Assembly: GCA_032251335.1 (NCBI GenBank)
Contig: JAVVDW010000007.1
Span: 1-64,000 of the forward strand
Direction: 5' to 3'
DNA length: 64,000 nucleotides
From: UM-FILTER-40-17 sp032251335
GTDB lineage: Bacteria > Bacteroidota > Bacteroidia > Flavobacteriales > Flavobacteriaceae
The translations under genes were made by a program, and so were the position numbers. Each line of letters starts with the position of its first letter. The first letter of the stretch is position 1. This document shows, in pieces, positions 53,724-62,356 of this stretch. The notes beneath the pieces were generated by a model. That model was not told the DNA's origin and made no database searches. It saw only the letters and a program-made list of their open reading frames with translations.

Positions 53724-54254
53724 CTAATGAGGACACTTGGGCAACTTAAATTTAAGGTCTCCATAACCTTTAGCCGATTTACTAAATAACAGATCAGAAT
53801 TTAAAGGTTTTTCTAGTGTATCAACTATTACGGTAAAAGTTAAAACGGGATCCGTTACATGATTGAATTTTATTTTATCTCCATTCTCCTTTTTTACAAT
53901 AATTTCATTTTTAAAAAATAGATTTTCATGAAATCTTTCAATCACAACCCCTTTAAAAGGTTCAGAAAAATCGCAAAAAACTTCTGAACCCTTAACCTCT
54001 ACCGAAAGTAAGTAATGAGTTGTATAATCTGCAATAATAAATACTGCAAAAGATAAAAAAACGATAACTAATTTGTTCTTAAATGCCTTGTAAACATAGA
54101 GGATTACAATAATTAACAATGAAATTATAAAGAATGAATAAGTATAACCGAAATGGTTGTATAGATATTCCCCCATAACTGACCCATTGAAAAAATATAA
54201 AACCAGCAATAATGCATAAAAATAATAGGCGTATTTATTAAAAAATATTTTCAT
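53724..54254 (-). CDS. Orphan hypothetical membrane protein
   Basis: The 176-residue protein has three hydrophobic segments (about 8-25, 36-53, 60-82) and a soluble beta-rich C-terminal half (FHENLFFKNEIIVKKENGDK). I recognise no family. The gene is markedly more AT-rich than its neighbours and has odd non-coding sequence on both sides, so it may be an accessory insertion. Confidence 0.65.
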   Translation of the reverse strand: MKIFFNKYAYYFYALLLVLYFFNGSVMGEYLYNHFGYTYSFFIISLLIIVILYVYKAFKNKLVIVFLSFAVFIIADYTTHYLLSVEVKGSEVFCDFSEPFKGVVIERFHENLFFKNEIIVKKENGDKIKFNHVTDPVLTFTVIVDTLEKPLNSDLLFSKSAKGYGDLKFKLPKCPH

Positions 54255-54635
54255 TTCAGCTCTGTTGTTTGTTCAAAAAATTTGTCAGATTTTGCTACCC
54301 ACTACCACATCTACTAAAGCCTAAGTGCTTTCGCGTGGCTTTAATTTTTGGATACTAAAAACACAAAAGCTTTTCTATCGACATAACCTCAGCATTATTG
54401 TAAAATTAATGCGCGCGATTCATTTCTTATTTTCTACAAATTTTTGCTTTCATTCAAAAATAGTAAAAATCTTTTATTTAGTAATGAACCACGCGAAGGG
54501 ATTGACTCAATCGAATTGCATTTTGCGTGGGAGCGGCTTTTTCAAGCCTCAAAACTAAATATTTCGTTAAATAACTGTTTTTATAGTTGTATAACTAAAA
54601 AATAAGTTTTATGTTTGTCCTAAATATTATCCGTC
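54255..54635. other. Gene-free stretch upstream of the BlaI-like regulator
   Basis: About 380 nt. A 77-codon plus-strand frame at 54325-54558 looks non-coding. Two related blocks with CGCGTGG and CCACGCGAA (54334-54342 and 54489-54497) are inverted relative to each other. The 3' end contains the operator candidate at 54584-54597. Confidence 0.4.
54584..54597 (+). promoter_or_regulatory. Candidate BlaI-type operator
   Basis: The inverted repeat TAGTT-GTAT-AACTA lies 38 nt before the BlaI-family gene start at 54636. BlaI-type repressors bind dyads near their own promoter, so autoregulation is likely. Confidence 0.4.
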
Positions 54636-54992
54636 ATGCAAAAATTAACTGCCAAAGAAGAAGAAATCATGCAGGTTTTATGGAAGCTCCAAAAAGCTTT
54701 TGTAAACGATGTTTTGAAAGAGATTAAGGGCGAAAAACCGCATTACAACACGGTTTCCACCATCATCCGGACGCTTGAAGAAAAAGGGTTTGTGTCTTAT
54801 CAGGCTTACGGAAAGACACATCAATACTTTCCTATTATCAGCAAAGAAGACTATCGAAAATATGTGATGAGCAATACCCTAAATCATTATTTCAACAATT
54901 CGTACAAGAATATGGTATCCTATTTTGCCAAAGAAGAAAAAATATCGGCAGCAGAGTTGAGAGAAATTTTGGCACTCATCGAAAAAAAATAA
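54636..54992 (+). CDS. BlaI/MecI/CopY-family transcriptional repressor
   Basis: The 118-residue protein has the winged-helix core TAKEEEIMQVLWKLQKAFVN and HYNTVSTIIRTLEEKGFV, and a C-terminal dimerisation helix region (YFAKEEKISAAELREILALI). Family members repress their target operon until cleaved by a BlaR1-type membrane peptidase, which is encoded 3 nt downstream. A dyad lies upstream. The target is likely its own operon. Confidence 0.93.
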   Translation: MQKLTAKEEEIMQVLWKLQKAFVNDVLKEIKGEKPHYNTVSTIIRTLEEKGFVSYQAYGKTHQYFPIISKEDYRKYVMSNTLNHYFNNSYKNMVSYFAKEEKISAAELREILALIEKK

Positions 54993-54995
54993 ACT

Positions 54996-56354
54996 ATGGA
55001 AACTTTCTTTTTTTACCTCCTTAAATCGGGTGTATTGCTTGCCGGCTTTTACTTAGTTTATCATTTTCTGTTGCAAAAGGAAACTTTTTATCGGGCAAAC
55101 CGCTGGTTTTTATGGTTAGGCTATTTGGTATCCTTGGTTTTGCCACTGATCACTTTTGTAAAAAAAGTGTTTGTGGAAATACCGACTATCAGCACCATAG
55201 AAAGTATTCAAGCAAACCCTGTTTCAATCGAATCTTATACTATGGATTGGAAAGAAATCGCTTTGGTTGTTTATGGTATTGGACTGGCATTTTTCGGATT
55301 GAGATTCACCATGAATCTCCTGCAATTGGTCAAAACTATTCGAAAATACCGTTTTCAAAAAGTAAATAAATTGTTGGTGGCAGATGACGTTGCGATTGAA
55401 TTGCCCTTTTCATTTTTCCGTTTTGTTTTTCTGAACACCCACGTTTATTCCGGTAAAGAAGCCACATTTATTTTTAAGCACGAGCAAGCGCATGCCAACG
55501 GCTATCATTCCGTGGACTTGCTGTTTGCAAACCTGCATACCGTTTTCTTTTGGTTTCATCCGTTTGCTTGGTGGTACCAATCAAAAATCAATCAAAACTT
55601 AGAATACCTCGCCGATGAAGCTGCCGTCACGTCCGAGACAGACAAAACAGTGTACCAACAAACTTTGTTGAAATCACTTTCCCTGCAAGCAAACTTGGCA
55701 CTCACCCACCCTTTTTATCAATCTTTTTTAAAAAACCGAATCGTCATGATGAACCAAAAAAAATCCCCGAAACACAATGCATTCAAATATTCATTGATGC
55801 TACCGCTGCTCGTTTTGTTCTTTTTGCAGTTTCAAATTGAAACAGTCGCCCAAAACAAACCGAAAACCGTTAAAGAGAAAGCCTCTGAAGTGCCGCCACC
55901 TCCACCGCCAACTACCGCTGTCGAAACCCCAACGCCACCACCACCACCGCCAACGTTTGCCGAAAACGAAAAACCGCTTGTTGTAATTGACGGTGTCGAA
56001 CAAACCATGGATGGGATAAAGCCTGAGGATATCAAAAGTATCAACGTGCTCAAAGGCGGAAATGCCACCGAAAAATATGGTGAAAAAGGCAAAAACGGTG
56101 TGGTTGAAATCACGCGGATTCAAGCCGGTGACGAATATATCACCCCGAAGAATTTAAAAAACGGCTCGCAGGCAGACAAGCTACCTGAAAATGCGCTGTA
56201 CATCGTCGATGGTGAAACAACGACCCGGGATGCCGTCGAAAAACTTAGACAGGAAGATATCAGGGCCGTTTTTGTTTTAAAAGGTGAACACGCCACCAAA
56301 AAATACGGCGACAAGGGCAAAAACGGGGTGATAGAAATTTTTACCAAACAGTAA
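54996..56354 (+). CDS. BlaR1-like M56 metallopeptidase with two TonB-receptor-plug-like repeats
   Basis: The 452-residue protein has four membrane helices (about 8-24, 33-50, 88-107 and 267-285) and the zinc site HEQAH in FKHEQAHANG. A proline-rich linker (PPPPPP blocks, about 300-325) follows. Two C-terminal repeats each hold VIDG, an IKSINVLKG- or IRAVFVLKG-type segment and KYGEKGKNGV or KYGDKGKNGV, the hallmark of TonB-receptor plug domains. M56 peptidases act as sensors that cleave the cognate BlaI repressor. The plug-like repeats are outside the membrane core and may engage TonB. Confidence 0.92.
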   Translation: METFFFYLLKSGVLLAGFYLVYHFLLQKETFYRANRWFLWLGYLVSLVLPLITFVKKVFVEIPTISTIESIQANPVSIESYTMDWKEIALVVYGIGLAFFGLRFTMNLLQLVKTIRKYRFQKVNKLLVADDVAIELPFSFFRFVFLNTHVYSGKEATFIFKHEQAHANGYHSVDLLFANLHTVFFWFHPFAWWYQSKINQNLEYLADEAAVTSETDKTVYQQTLLKSLSLQANLALTHPFYQSFLKNRIVMMNQKKSPKHNAFKYSLMLPLLVLFFLQFQIETVAQNKPKTVKEKASEVPPPPPPTTAVETPTPPPPPPTFAENEKPLVVIDGVEQTMDGIKPEDIKSINVLKGGNATEKYGEKGKNGVVEITRIQAGDEYITPKNLKNGSQADKLPENALYIVDGETTTRDAVEKLRQEDIRAVFVLKGEHATKKYGDKGKNGVIEIFTKQ

Positions 56355-56687
56355 ACTAACGTGAGTTCGACATAACAAATTTCAAATAGCCTGAGTTTGA
56401 ATTTTTTAATTTGTCAAATGGCAATAGATTGGGGCCTTAGCCTGTTCATATCAAATAAAACACATTGGGCTTCAACCAAGTTCTAAAATAAAATTTTGGC
56501 TAAAGCCCTATTTCATGATTGTTTTTAAACATCGGACTGAAGTCCGGTGCAATTGAATAAATAGGAAACTGACAATCAGTATTATATGAAAATTTGATTA
56601 ATCAAACTCAGGTAAATAACAATCAAAAAACTTCCGACTTCCGACTTCTGACCTCTAATGTTTTTCTTATTTTGAACTCGCGTTAAA
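56355..56687. other. Gene-free region between the M56 gene and panB
   Basis: 333 nt with no gene. Beyond the hairpin cluster it holds a TTCCGACTTCCGACTTCTGA direct-repeat tract at 56630-56650. Confidence 0.5.
56425..56560. repeat. Cluster of short imperfect hairpins (GGGCTAAAGCCC type)
   Basis: Includes TTGGGCTTCAACCAAG, TTTTGGCTAAAGCCC and CGGACTGAAGTCCG (56533-56546, perfect stem with GA loop) in one 130-nt patch. Such patches recur in Bacteroidota intergenic regions. Confidence 0.55.
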
Positions 56688-57506
56688 CTAATACTGCTCC
56701 CCCTCGTTCGGAAAATCTTTCGATTTCACGTCATCGACATATTGCGAAATGGCAGTGTTCATGTCTTCGTACAAGTTCATGTAGCGGCGCAAAAACCGCG
56801 GGCTAAACTCATGTGTCATGCCGAGCATGTCGTGCAGGACAAGCACCTGCCCGTCTACGCCGTTTCCAGCTCCGATACCAATGACCGGAATGGAAATCGT
56901 CTCTGCCACTTGCTTGGCCAAGGCCGCAGGAATTTTTTCTAGCACGATGGCAAAGCACCCAATGCGCTCCAGCAATTTGGCATCTTCGATGAGTTGCTCG
57001 GCTTCGGTTTCTTCTTTGGCACGGACGGTATAAGTCCCGAATTTATAAATCGATTGCGGGGTCAATCCCAAATGTCCCATCACGGGGATACCGGCGTTCA
57101 ATATTTTTTTGATGGAATCTTTCACCTCGTTGCCGCCTTCGAGTTTAATGGCATGCGCGCCGCTTTCCTTCATGATACGTATGGCGGAGCGGAGTGCTTC
57201 TTTCGAGTCGGATTGGTAGCTGCCAAAGGGCAAATCGACCACCACCAAACTCCGGTTGATGGCACGCACCACCGACGAAGCGTGGTAGATCATTTGGTCT
57301 AAGGTAATGGGTAAGGTAGTCTCGTGCCCGGCCATGACGTTGGAGGCCGAGTCTCCTACCAAAATCACGTCCACACCGGCGTTGTCAACAATCTTGGCCA
57401 TGGTATAGTCGTAAGCGGTGAGCATGGATATTTTTTCACCCCGGCTTTTCATCTCAAAAAGCGATTTGGTGGTGATGCGTTTGTAGTCTTTTTTTGCTGT
57501 GGACAT
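56688..57506 (-). CDS. panB: 3-methyl-2-oxobutanoate hydroxymethyltransferase
   Basis: PanB adds a hydroxymethyl group to 2-oxoisovalerate in pantothenate (CoA) synthesis. The 272-residue product has MLTAYDYTMAKIVDNAGVD and LVGDSASNVMAGH at the metal site, KLEGG (lysine and glutamate contacts) and IPVIGIGAGNGVDGQVLVLHDMLG, all standard. A minus-strand -7 element TACTTTTG lies at 57527-57534. Confidence 0.96.
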   Translation of the reverse strand: MSTAKKDYKRITTKSLFEMKSRGEKISMLTAYDYTMAKIVDNAGVDVILVGDSASNVMAGHETTLPITLDQMIYHASSVVRAINRSLVVVDLPFGSYQSDSKEALRSAIRIMKESGAHAIKLEGGNEVKDSIKKILNAGIPVMGHLGLTPQSIYKFGTYTVRAKEETEAEQLIEDAKLLERIGCFAIVLEKIPAALAKQVAETISIPVIGIGAGNGVDGQVLVLHDMLGMTHEFSPRFLRRYMNLYEDMNTAISQYVDDVKSKDFPNEGEQY

Positions 57507-57526
57507 TTGCTTTTTGTTTGGTAAGC

Positions 57527-57534
57527 CAAAAGTA
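57527..57534 (-). promoter_or_regulatory. -7 element of panB
   Basis: TACTTTTG on the minus strand matches TAnnTTTG, 20 nt before the panB ATG. Confidence 0.5.
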
Positions 57535-57606
57535 CGGAATTGAGTGCTATTAGTTAAGAAAATTCAATTTATTCAATCTTCATTAAACCTCACAGTTTTT
57601 AAAAAC

Positions 57607-57639
57607 AGACCTCACAGGTTTTAAAAACCTGTGAGGTCT
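57607..57639. repeat. Long ACCTCACAGG hairpin, copy 2
   Basis: A near-perfect inverted repeat AGACCTCACAGGTTTT / AAAACCTGTGAGGTCT that abuts the M1 gene stop codon, preceded by a partial copy AACCTCACAGTTTTTAAAAA at 57586-57605. It shares its core with 41574-41606 and could terminate the M1 gene. Confidence 0.8.
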
Positions 57640-59258
57640 TAATTCTTCTTAACCGTATAATAAAATCTGTTGGAAGAAAAGTCCGCTTGGTTCAAATCGG
57701 CTTTTTCTGAAAATGTCTGCCAATCATTCGTAGCAATCAGCTTGTGATTTCTCCCGATGTAAGTAAACTCGAAAGGCATTTCAAAACCTTCAACATCGGT
57801 TTTCCATCGGTATTTAAAAGTATTTTCTACAGGTTCAACTTCGAGCATCGGGATATTTTTATAGAACAGATATTGATGAAAAACAGGGCTGAGATCTTGC
57901 CCGGTTTCCCGATTGAAAAAATCAATCACCGTTTTGGTGTCTATAATTTGATGCCGAAATGTTTCTGCATATTTGCGCAAAATTAGCCACCACTTGTTAT
58001 CGTTGTCCACCATATGCCGGATTGTGTTGATCATCAAAGCGCCCTTCACGTACATATCGCTCGAACCTTTTTGGTTCAATCCGTATGCAGCAATAATCGG
58101 CCGGTTGTTGCGCACCGACTTGCCCAGCCCATTGATGTAATGCTGTGCCTTTTCATAACCCCAACGACACTCGATATATACTGATTCGGCATAGGTGGTA
58201 AACCCTTCGTGTATCCACATGTCGGCTATGTCTGCCGAGGTGATGCTGTTCCCAAACCATTCATGCGCCGATTCGTGTATGATGATAAAATCCCACAATA
58301 AACCCACGCCAGTACCAGACAAATCTCTACCCAAATATCCCATTTGATATTGGTTGCCATAAGCCACCGCGCTTTGATGCTCCATACCCAAATAGGGGGT
58401 ATCTATTAATTTAAAACTGTCATTGGCAAAAGGATATGTTCCGAATTTGGCTTGAAAGCAATCCATCATAGGCTTGACTTCTTCAAACTGAATTTTCGCG
58501 GCTTCGAGGTTTTGCCGCAGCACGTAATAATCTAAATCGAGGCCTTTGTAGTTCTCGCCAAAATGTACGTAATCTGCGATATTTACCGTGATGTCATAGT
58601 TGTTAATCGGGCTTTTGACTTCCCAATCCCATCTTGTATATCCGCCTGCCATTTTTTCGCTGCCCAAAAACCGACCGTTGGAAACATTCATCAAACCATC
58701 AGGAACAGCCACTTTAATGGTTGCGCCCAAATCTGGCTCGTCGCTTTGGTGGTCTTTTACAGGATACCAAAGGCTGGCGCCCGTACCTTGAACGGCCACG
58801 CCTACCCAGGGCTTTCCGTTGCTGTCTTTTTGCCAGACAAAACCGCCGTCCCAAGGCGCCCTTCGGGCTGTAAGGGGTTGACCGGAATAATAAAACCTTA
58901 AAGATGCATGATTCCCCTTTGTCAAGGCTTTTTCAAAATCGATAAAAACGGCGTTAAATTCGCGGATATAGGCCAATTTTTTTCCCTGAAAAACGATGGA
59001 ATCAACCTGCATGTTGGCAAACAAATCAAGTTGGATACGACGGGTGTTTTCCTTTACTTCAAACGAAATGTCGTTGTAACCGGATAGATATTTTTCGTCT
59101 GTATTTATTTGGATGTTCAAGTCGTATCGCTGTACGTCAAAATTTGTTCGCTCCGGTCGCAAACCGCCTTGCAGGCTATCTTGACGAGAAAACGTTTGCG
59201 CGTGCAGGGCAAAGGAAATCATGATGCAAAAAAAAGGATATAAAATTTTTCTAGGCAT
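57639..59258 (-). CDS. Exported M1-family metallopeptidase
   Basis: The 539-residue enzyme has a signal peptide (1-21). The exopeptidase loop GMEHQSAVAY (291-300) is the GAMEN equivalent. The zinc site HESAH (His328, Glu329, His332) and third ligand Glu351 in WIHEGF give the HExxH-18-E spacing. It lacks the C-terminal ARM-like domain of full-length PepN. It likely trims peptides in the periplasm. This is the second M1 enzyme in the window, unrelated in length to the one at 23.9 kb. Confidence 0.91.
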   Translation of the reverse strand: MPRKILYPFFCIMISFALHAQTFSRQDSLQGGLRPERTNFDVQRYDLNIQINTDEKYLSGYNDISFEVKENTRRIQLDLFANMQVDSIVFQGKKLAYIREFNAVFIDFEKALTKGNHASLRFYYSGQPLTARRAPWDGGFVWQKDSNGKPWVGVAVQGTGASLWYPVKDHQSDEPDLGATIKVAVPDGLMNVSNGRFLGSEKMAGGYTRWDWEVKSPINNYDITVNIADYVHFGENYKGLDLDYYVLRQNLEAAKIQFEEVKPMMDCFQAKFGTYPFANDSFKLIDTPYLGMEHQSAVAYGNQYQMGYLGRDLSGTGVGLLWDFIIIHESAHEWFGNSITSADIADMWIHEGFTTYAESVYIECRWGYEKAQHYINGLGKSVRNNRPIIAAYGLNQKGSSDMYVKGALMINTIRHMVDNDNKWWLILRKYAETFRHQIIDTKTVIDFFNRETGQDLSPVFHQYLFYKNIPMLEVEPVENTFKYRWKTDVEGFEMPFEFTYIGRNHKLIATNDWQTFSEKADLNQADFSSNRFYYTVKKN

Positions 59259-59296
59259 CGCGTTGTTTTTTAAAATAGATTTAAAACTAAGGCTGA

Positions 59297-60064
59297 TTAC
59301 TTGTTGTTTATGGCTCTGATATAAACCAATTTAATAGAGGCTCTGTCTGTTCGGCGCTCGTCGATTTCAAAATGATTTTTGAGCGATTTGATCAGCGGGG
59401 TGAGTTTTTCAAAACCAAAATTTCGCGGGTCAAAATCCGGACTTTTCTTGATGAGCAGGTTCCCTACATCGCCCAAAAAAGCCCAGCCGTCCTCATCTGC
59501 CACATCGTTGACCGTGCTAGAAAGCAAGGAAAGCAATTCGCGGTCAATTTTTTGGAAAGAATCTTCTACCTCAGCAACTTGCTGTTTGTTCTTGAGTGTG
59601 GCATCGGTTTTGGACGATTTTTGTCTTTTCAAAATTTCGAGATAGACAAATTTATCGCAGGCTACAATAAATGGTTTGGGCGTCTTTTTTTCGCCAAAAC
59701 CAAAAACTTTCATCCCCGATTCGCGAAGACGTGTGGCCAAGCGGGTAAAGTCGCTGTCACTGGAAACGATGCAGAAACCATCGACCCGATTGGTGTAGAG
59801 TATATCCATCGCATCGATAATCATGGCCGAGTCGGTCGCATTTTTTCCGGATGTGTAACCGTATTGTTGAATGGGTGTGATGGCGTTTTCTAAAAGTACG
59901 GATTTCCAGCCGGCCAAATTGGGCTTGGTCCAGTCTCCGTAAATTCTTTTGAATGTGGGTACGCCATATTTGGCAATTTCTTGCATCATTTCCCTTACGT
60001 TGCTAGCCGGGACGTTGTCTGCATCAATAATAACGGCGAGTTTCAGGTCTTTAGACGTCTCCAT
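59297..60064 (-). CDS. NYN-domain putative nuclease with C-terminal LOTUS-like domain
   Basis: The 255-residue protein has a NYN (PIN-like) domain (1-150) with the acidic residues of AVIIDADNVP, DSAMIIDAMD and SSDSDFTRLATRL that would form a metal-dependent RNase site. A DGWAFLGDVGNLLIKKSPDFDP segment (about 190-250) looks like an OST-HTH/LOTUS RNA-binding domain. It probably cleaves or regulates RNA. It is a lone gene. Confidence 0.85.
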   Translation of the reverse strand: METSKDLKLAVIIDADNVPASNVREMMQEIAKYGVPTFKRIYGDWTKPNLAGWKSVLLENAITPIQQYGYTSGKNATDSAMIIDAMDILYTNRVDGFCIVSSDSDFTRLATRLRESGMKVFGFGEKKTPKPFIVACDKFVYLEILKRQKSSKTDATLKNKQQVAEVEDSFQKIDRELLSLLSSTVNDVADEDGWAFLGDVGNLLIKKSPDFDPRNFGFEKLTPLIKSLKNHFEIDERRTDRASIKLVYIRAINNK

Positions 60065-60242
60065 TTTTTATAAATTATGATTTTTATTGATGAGATAAAG
60101 ATAGTATAAACGACACAAACGCTTATCTAAAATTTGCGGATGGGTGTTAAAAAGACATTAAGAGCCATAGGGCATCCCCTATTATTTGTAGGCGACAGTT
60201 ATTTATGCTATTAAATTTAAAAAAGTAAACCAGCGGAAAAGT

Positions 60243-61181
60243 CTAAGTTTCGGCGGCAAACAAATCGACTAAATTGATATCTTTTGGCAATCCGCCAACG
60301 TTTTGCAATTTTATAGCGGCCAAGGTCAATCCGGCATGTAAACAAACTTGCGGTTTGTTTTTCTTGAGATAAGCATATAAAAACCCGGACCAAAAAGCAT
60401 CTCCGGCACCGGTGGCATCGGCTACTTGTTCAAGGGGCAGTGCTTTTCTGAAAATGGGGGTGTTTCCCTTGATGGAAAGTTTCACCCCTTTGGCGCCTAA
60501 AGTCAGACAAACCCAATCGGCTCCGGCCTGATGAAAATAGTCAAAAGCATCTTCATGCGAAACTTCTCTCCCAAAATATCTCAAAATGTCATCTTCACTA
60601 AGCTTGACCAAAGGATTGAAACTACAGTATTGTTGGATGACGCCTTGCGCTTCGGACCTGTCCGGCCAAATACCCTGAGCGTAGTTTACGTCTATACTAA
60701 GTTTACAGCCCAAAGTCGCAGCTTTTGCAGCCCGGTTAATGATGGTTGCACGTGCCGGATTTTTACTCAAGGCAAAACAAGTGGTGTGGAAAATCCGCGT
60801 TTCTTTTAGGTCTTCATCAGTAATTTGAGATTCATAAATCTCTTTATCTGCTTCTCGATAGGCTAAAAAATCAGGCGTTCCGGAAGTGCGCGAGACCAAA
60901 ATTACACTCGTTGGATATCGGTCCAAAACGGCCACACCGTCGGACGGAAGCTTCATGTTTTCAAATTCGGACAGGACAAATTTTCCCAATCCGTCATGCC
61001 CGATGGCTGCAACAAGTCGTGCGTTTAATCCCAGCCGGGTCATGTTGACGGCTACATTGGTGGGCGAGCCACCCAAATAACGTTTGTAATCTGTGGTGGT
61101 TGCTGTACCGGCTTCTTTTTGGTGTCCGATAAAATCGATTAAAATTTCACCGACAGACAAAATATCTATACTTCTTGACAT
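60243..61181 (-). CDS. PfkB-family carbohydrate kinase
   Basis: The 312-residue kinase has the N-terminal DILSVGEILIDF, GGSPTNVAVNMTRLG and the catalytic DATGAGDAFWSGFLYAYL. It resembles fructokinase/KDG kinase-type enzymes more than IolC; the substrate is not fixed. It lies 3 nt after the GH100-like gene and thus is the last of a three-gene operon with two glycosidases. Confidence 0.88.
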   Translation of the reverse strand: MSRSIDILSVGEILIDFIGHQKEAGTATTTDYKRYLGGSPTNVAVNMTRLGLNARLVAAIGHDGLGKFVLSEFENMKLPSDGVAVLDRYPTSVILVSRTSGTPDFLAYREADKEIYESQITDEDLKETRIFHTTCFALSKNPARATIINRAAKAATLGCKLSIDVNYAQGIWPDRSEAQGVIQQYCSFNPLVKLSEDDILRYFGREVSHEDAFDYFHQAGADWVCLTLGAKGVKLSIKGNTPIFRKALPLEQVADATGAGDAFWSGFLYAYLKKNKPQVCLHAGLTLAAIKLQNVGGLPKDINLVDLFAAET

Positions 61182-61184
61182 AGC

Positions 61185-62354
61185 TTAGGTAAGAAATTTT
61201 TTACCGTTGAGGGCTTGCGATAAAATAACAGTGGCTGCTGCACTCCAAGCGCACTTGGGCACCCCCGTTGGCTGTTTGGTGTCAGTGTTGAAATTTTCGT
61301 AAAAAGCCCAATCTTTAATTTCATTGAGTTTGTTGATGCGCATCAACACCTCTTCGGCTTCATCCCTGTAACCGTTTTGCAAGAGCCCCACACCGTAAAA
61401 ACCATTAACCATCTGCCAAGTGCCCCCATTGTGAAATTCAAAAGGGATGTTTCTGAATTCGTATTTACAATTATTGATCAGTAATTTCCAATCAGCATCC
61501 TCTTCTGTGATTGCCGGCCAAAATGCGGGTAAAAGTTTTGTTTTTACTTTTTTTCTCACTTTCTCTGCGTATTTCACCACTTTGGGTGAAAATTCTTCTT
61601 TATCAATCTCCAGAATTAACGCGAGGCTGTTGGCAAGTGCATCAAACTGTGTTTGATAGCCGGAGGGGTTAAAGGCTGCCATCCAGTATTTCTTTTTTGG
61701 CAGTTCGTGGTAAGCTTTTGGGTGATATGGCTCATTGGTGGTTTTGCGCTTGCGGTAATTTTCTGAAATTTTTCTGGTAATTCTAATGATTTTATCTTCT
61801 TTTTCAATACTCGGAAAAAGCAAATTAAAAGCGCGCAAAGCCCAGAGGCGAAGCAATTGGTCGTAGAGAATATAACCTTCTGTGATGTATTCGTCTGCCC
61901 AATTTCCGGATCGCGGCACATAGACCAAATGGTTGTTGTTGAATTCCCATGCTTCCAGCAAATTAAAACCTTTATTGATGGCATTGACGTGTGATTTGGC
62001 AAAATCCAAATCGTGGGTAAACTGGGCGTAATTACACACCCCTATAATGTACCAAGCAATCGTATCGACGCGTCCGGCTAAGCCACCAAAACTCAGTTTG
62101 GTTTTGGTTTTATCAAAAAACACGTTTGACGGTATGTTGCCTAGGTGGTATTGATGATCGCTCAAAGTATTGAGGGTTTCCCGGAACGTTTTGACGAGAT
62201 GTTCATCACCGTCAAAAAGTGCGGCCAGACCACAGATAACGCCATCACGCGCCCAAATGCGTCGGTAGTTGGTAATGTCGTTGGCACTTGCCAAAAAACC
62301 TTTTTCTGTTGCTACTTCGTGAAGCAACGCTGTTGCTTTTTGATAGGCTGTCAT
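61185..62354 (-). CDS. GH100-like (alpha/alpha)6-barrel glycosidase
   Basis: The 389-residue protein has no signal peptide, so it is cytosolic. It shows a six-hairpin layout with IWARDG, RVDTIAWYIIGV, GNWADEY and EFHNGGTWQMV. These segments match the neutral/alkaline invertase (GH100) or amylo-alpha-1,6-glucosidase type, with catalytic acids likely in the RVD and WARD parts. If it is an invertase it would feed fructose and glucose to the adjacent kinase. Specificity is unproven. It is 2 nt from the trehalase gene. Confidence 0.75.
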   Translation of the reverse strand: MTAYQKATALLHEVATEKGFLASANDITNYRRIWARDGVICGLAALFDGDEHLVKTFRETLNTLSDHQYHLGNIPSNVFFDKTKTKLSFGGLAGRVDTIAWYIIGVCNYAQFTHDLDFAKSHVNAINKGFNLLEAWEFNNNHLVYVPRSGNWADEYITEGYILYDQLLRLWALRAFNLLFPSIEKEDKIIRITRKISENYRKRKTTNEPYHPKAYHELPKKKYWMAAFNPSGYQTQFDALANSLALILEIDKEEFSPKVVKYAEKVRKKVKTKLLPAFWPAITEEDADWKLLINNCKYEFRNIPFEFHNGGTWQMVNGFYGVGLLQNGYRDEAEEVLMRINKLNEIKDWAFYENFNTDTKQPTGVPKCAWSAAATVILSQALNGKKFLT

Positions 62355-62356
62355 AG

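Noticed and set aside
54325..54558. 77-codon plus-strand frame upstream of the BlaI gene
   Set aside because: Sits in the intergenic region with odd composition (CFHSKI, FFKPQN), no start signal and no similarity to known proteins.
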